From Chromatiales bacterium (GTDB taxonomy: Bacteria; Pseudomonadota; Gammaproteobacteria; Chromatiales; Chromatiaceae), in contig JAKSCN010000188.1 of the NCBI GenBank assembly GCA_022360595.1, positions 1 to 5,674 on the forward strand: DNA of 5,674 nucleotides. Direction: 5' to 3'. The position numbers and the translations under genes were made by a program. Every line of letters starts with the position of its first letter. Position 1 is the stretch's first letter. The notes below the pieces were generated by a model, which ran no database searches, had not been told where the DNA came from, and worked only from the letters and a program-made list of their open reading frames with translations. Positions 4,659 to 5,674 of this stretch are shown one piece after another.

Positions 4659-5536
4659 TCCGGGCGTCCGAGCTCTCGCTGCTGGCTGTAGGCGTCACCA
4701 TGGTCTTCAGCGTGCTTCGGTTTCCCAACTTTTCACACGTAGAATTTGCCACGGTGGGCGCCTATGTGGCGTTCTTCCTGTCAGCCAGCGTCGGTCTCAA
4801 TTTTGTTCTGGCGGCGCTGATAGCTATCGCGTTCACTGGCGTTATTGGTATCGGTTGTGACCGTCTGGTTTTCTCCCGGCTTCGCAACAGCGCACCGATC
4901 ATGTTGATGATTACCGGGTTCGCCCTCGGCATTGCGATGCGCGAGACAGTGAGGGCAATCTGGGGACCGTCACCTTTTTTCTTCGAGATTGGTGTGCTCC
5001 GGCCGTGGGAGGTAGCTGGTGCGCGCATAACGCCGTTTCAGCTCATGATTATCCTGGCAGCGCTGACGGCCATGCTCGCCTTCCATCTGCTGCTGACTCG
5101 CACAACGCTGGGTGTCGCGATGCGGGCAACCGCCGATAACGCCCCCCTCTCGCAAGCGAGCGGAATACCCGTTGAGCGCGTGATTCGCGCGGTTTGGTTT
5201 ATCGGCAGCAGCTTTGCCGCACTCGGTGGTGTTCTGATTGGGCTCAATACCCAATTGAAGCCCGATATGGGGTTCGGCCTTGTCATCGAAGTGTTCTGCG
5301 CAGCCATTGTAGGTGGCATCGGCCACCCCTATGGCGCGATGCTCGGTGCCGCGCTGGTGGGATTTGCCGAGAATGTCGGGCTGGCCATTAACTGGGCGCC
5401 GCTGTTCAACGCGCTGGGGATTGAGGCCGGCACCCATAGCTACATCCCCACCGGCTACAAGGCTGCGATTCCGTTCAGTATCTTGATCCTTACGCTGCTG
5501 CTGCGCCCGCGAGGGATTCTGGGGGCTAGACGGTGA
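4631..5536 (+). CDS. livH: Branched-chain amino acid-type ABC transporter permease, LivH family
   Basis: This 301-residue integral inner-membrane protein is one of the two permeases of a hydrophobic amino acid uptake (HAAT) ABC transporter. The N-terminus fits LivH: a first span (LSLLAVGVTMVFSVL, 15-29) followed by the signature N-F-S-H-V-E-F-A-T-V-G-A-Y-V-A (33-47). A-M-R-A-T-A-D-N near 161-168 and the ATPase-contact region G-G-I-G-H-P-Y-G-A-M-L-G-A-A-L-V-G near 228-244 also match. The tail is L-L-L-R-P-R-G-I-L-G. Length is normal. The start is GTG at 4631: the frame has a TAA at 4625, and the first residues (x-L-Q-V-I-L-D-S-L-I) align with the family start. The ribosome site is weak (GGTAAG). 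The stop overlaps the livM start as GTGA. The substrate could be Leu/Ile/Val, an amide or an aromatic acid; the binding protein and ATPases are not in view. Confidence 0.92.
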   Translation: MLQVILDSLIRASELSLLAVGVTMVFSVLRFPNFSHVEFATVGAYVAFFLSASVGLNFVLAALIAIAFTGVIGIGCDRLVFSRLRNSAPIMLMITGFALGIAMRETVRAIWGPSPFFFEIGVLRPWEVAGARITPFQLMIILAALTAMLAFHLLLTRTTLGVAMRATADNAPLSQASGIPVERVIRAVWFIGSSFAALGGVLIGLNTQLKPDMGFGLVIEVFCAAIVGGIGHPYGAMLGAALVGFAENVGLAINWAPLFNALGIEAGTHSYIPTGYKAAIPFSILILTLLLRPRGILGARR

Positions 5537-5674
5537 CCGAATTCCTCATCTATCTGATCACGATCGCCGGTATCTGGGGCATCTTGAGCCTCAGCCTGAA
5601 CTTCCAGTATGGACTGACCGGTCTGCTCAATCTCGGCCATGTCGGCTTCTTCATGCTCGGGGCTTACACCTCGA
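5533..5674 (+). CDS. livM: Branched-chain amino acid-type ABC transporter permease, LivM family (5' part)
   Basis: Forty-seven codons from GTG 5533 run to the window edge. The reading starts VTEFLIYLITIAGIWGILSL and includes N-F-Q-Y-G-L-T-G-L-L-N-L-G-H-V-G-F-F-M-L-G-A-Y-T, the LivM signature (usual form L-x-x-G-x-x-G-x-x-x-x-G-x-x-x-F-x-x-x-G-A-Y). GTG is chosen because it overlaps the livH stop (GTGA, 5533-5536), an arrangement that couples translation of the two partner permeases so they are made in equal amounts. The rest of the gene, and presumably livG and livF, lie beyond the window. Confidence 0.9.
   Translation, partial: MTEFLIYLITIAGIWGILSLSLNFQYGLTGLLNLGHVGFFMLGAYTS

Noticed and set aside
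4970..5437. 155-codon minus-strand ORF opposite livH
   Set aside because: The plus-strand livH frame is intact and carries family motifs. The opposing frame is rich in Q, H and R with no fold signature.

Overview
The window looks like a piece of a Pseudomonadota (proteobacterial, probably gammaproteobacterial) chromosome. The basis is the family content: a MacA-type efflux adaptor, a periplasmic YceI protein, a bacterial glutathione S-transferase, a DUF559 element with GC-rich hairpin ends, and Liv-type permeases. The species cannot be named from the sequence. No RNA gene, CRISPR array or complete insertion sequence is visible.

Left block (1-1932, all minus strand): a YceI-family periplasmic protein is followed by a periplasmic adaptor (membrane fusion protein). 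The adaptor's stop codon overlaps the start of a third gene, of which only 15 codons lie in the window. That third gene is probably the ATPase of a MacB-like ABC efflux pump.

Middle block (1933-2817, no intact gene): two diverged direct copies of a segment of about 112 bp lie 643 bp apart. The downstream copy contains the leader and start region of the glutathione S-transferase gene. The upstream copy seems to be the same leader with the broken start of a second, lost copy. Between them sits a roughly 390-bp element with inverted, self-complementary ends, carrying a DUF559 nuclease-like gene ruined by at least three lesions. The intact transferase gene follows at 2818-3435.

Right block (3436-5674): convergent with the transferase gene is an intact 247-codon ORF that is a chimera. 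Its first ~63 residues are the start of a methylmalonate-semialdehyde dehydrogenase (MmsA/IolA-type aldehyde dehydrogenase), and the rest is the C-terminal two thirds of a MalG-type sugar ABC permease. This is best read as an in-frame deletion scar in a former catabolic/transport operon. A 440-bp stretch without a recognisable gene follows. Then come livH and the start of livM on the plus strand, translationally coupled by a GTGA overlap, encoding the two permeases of a branched-chain amino acid (or similar amide/acid) ABC transporter.

Overall, working transport genes are mixed with scars: a broken duplication, a dead element and a fused remnant. This points to a region that has lost genes recently. 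The most notable item is the in-frame MmsA-permease chimera, followed by the duplicated leader that brackets the DUF559 element.
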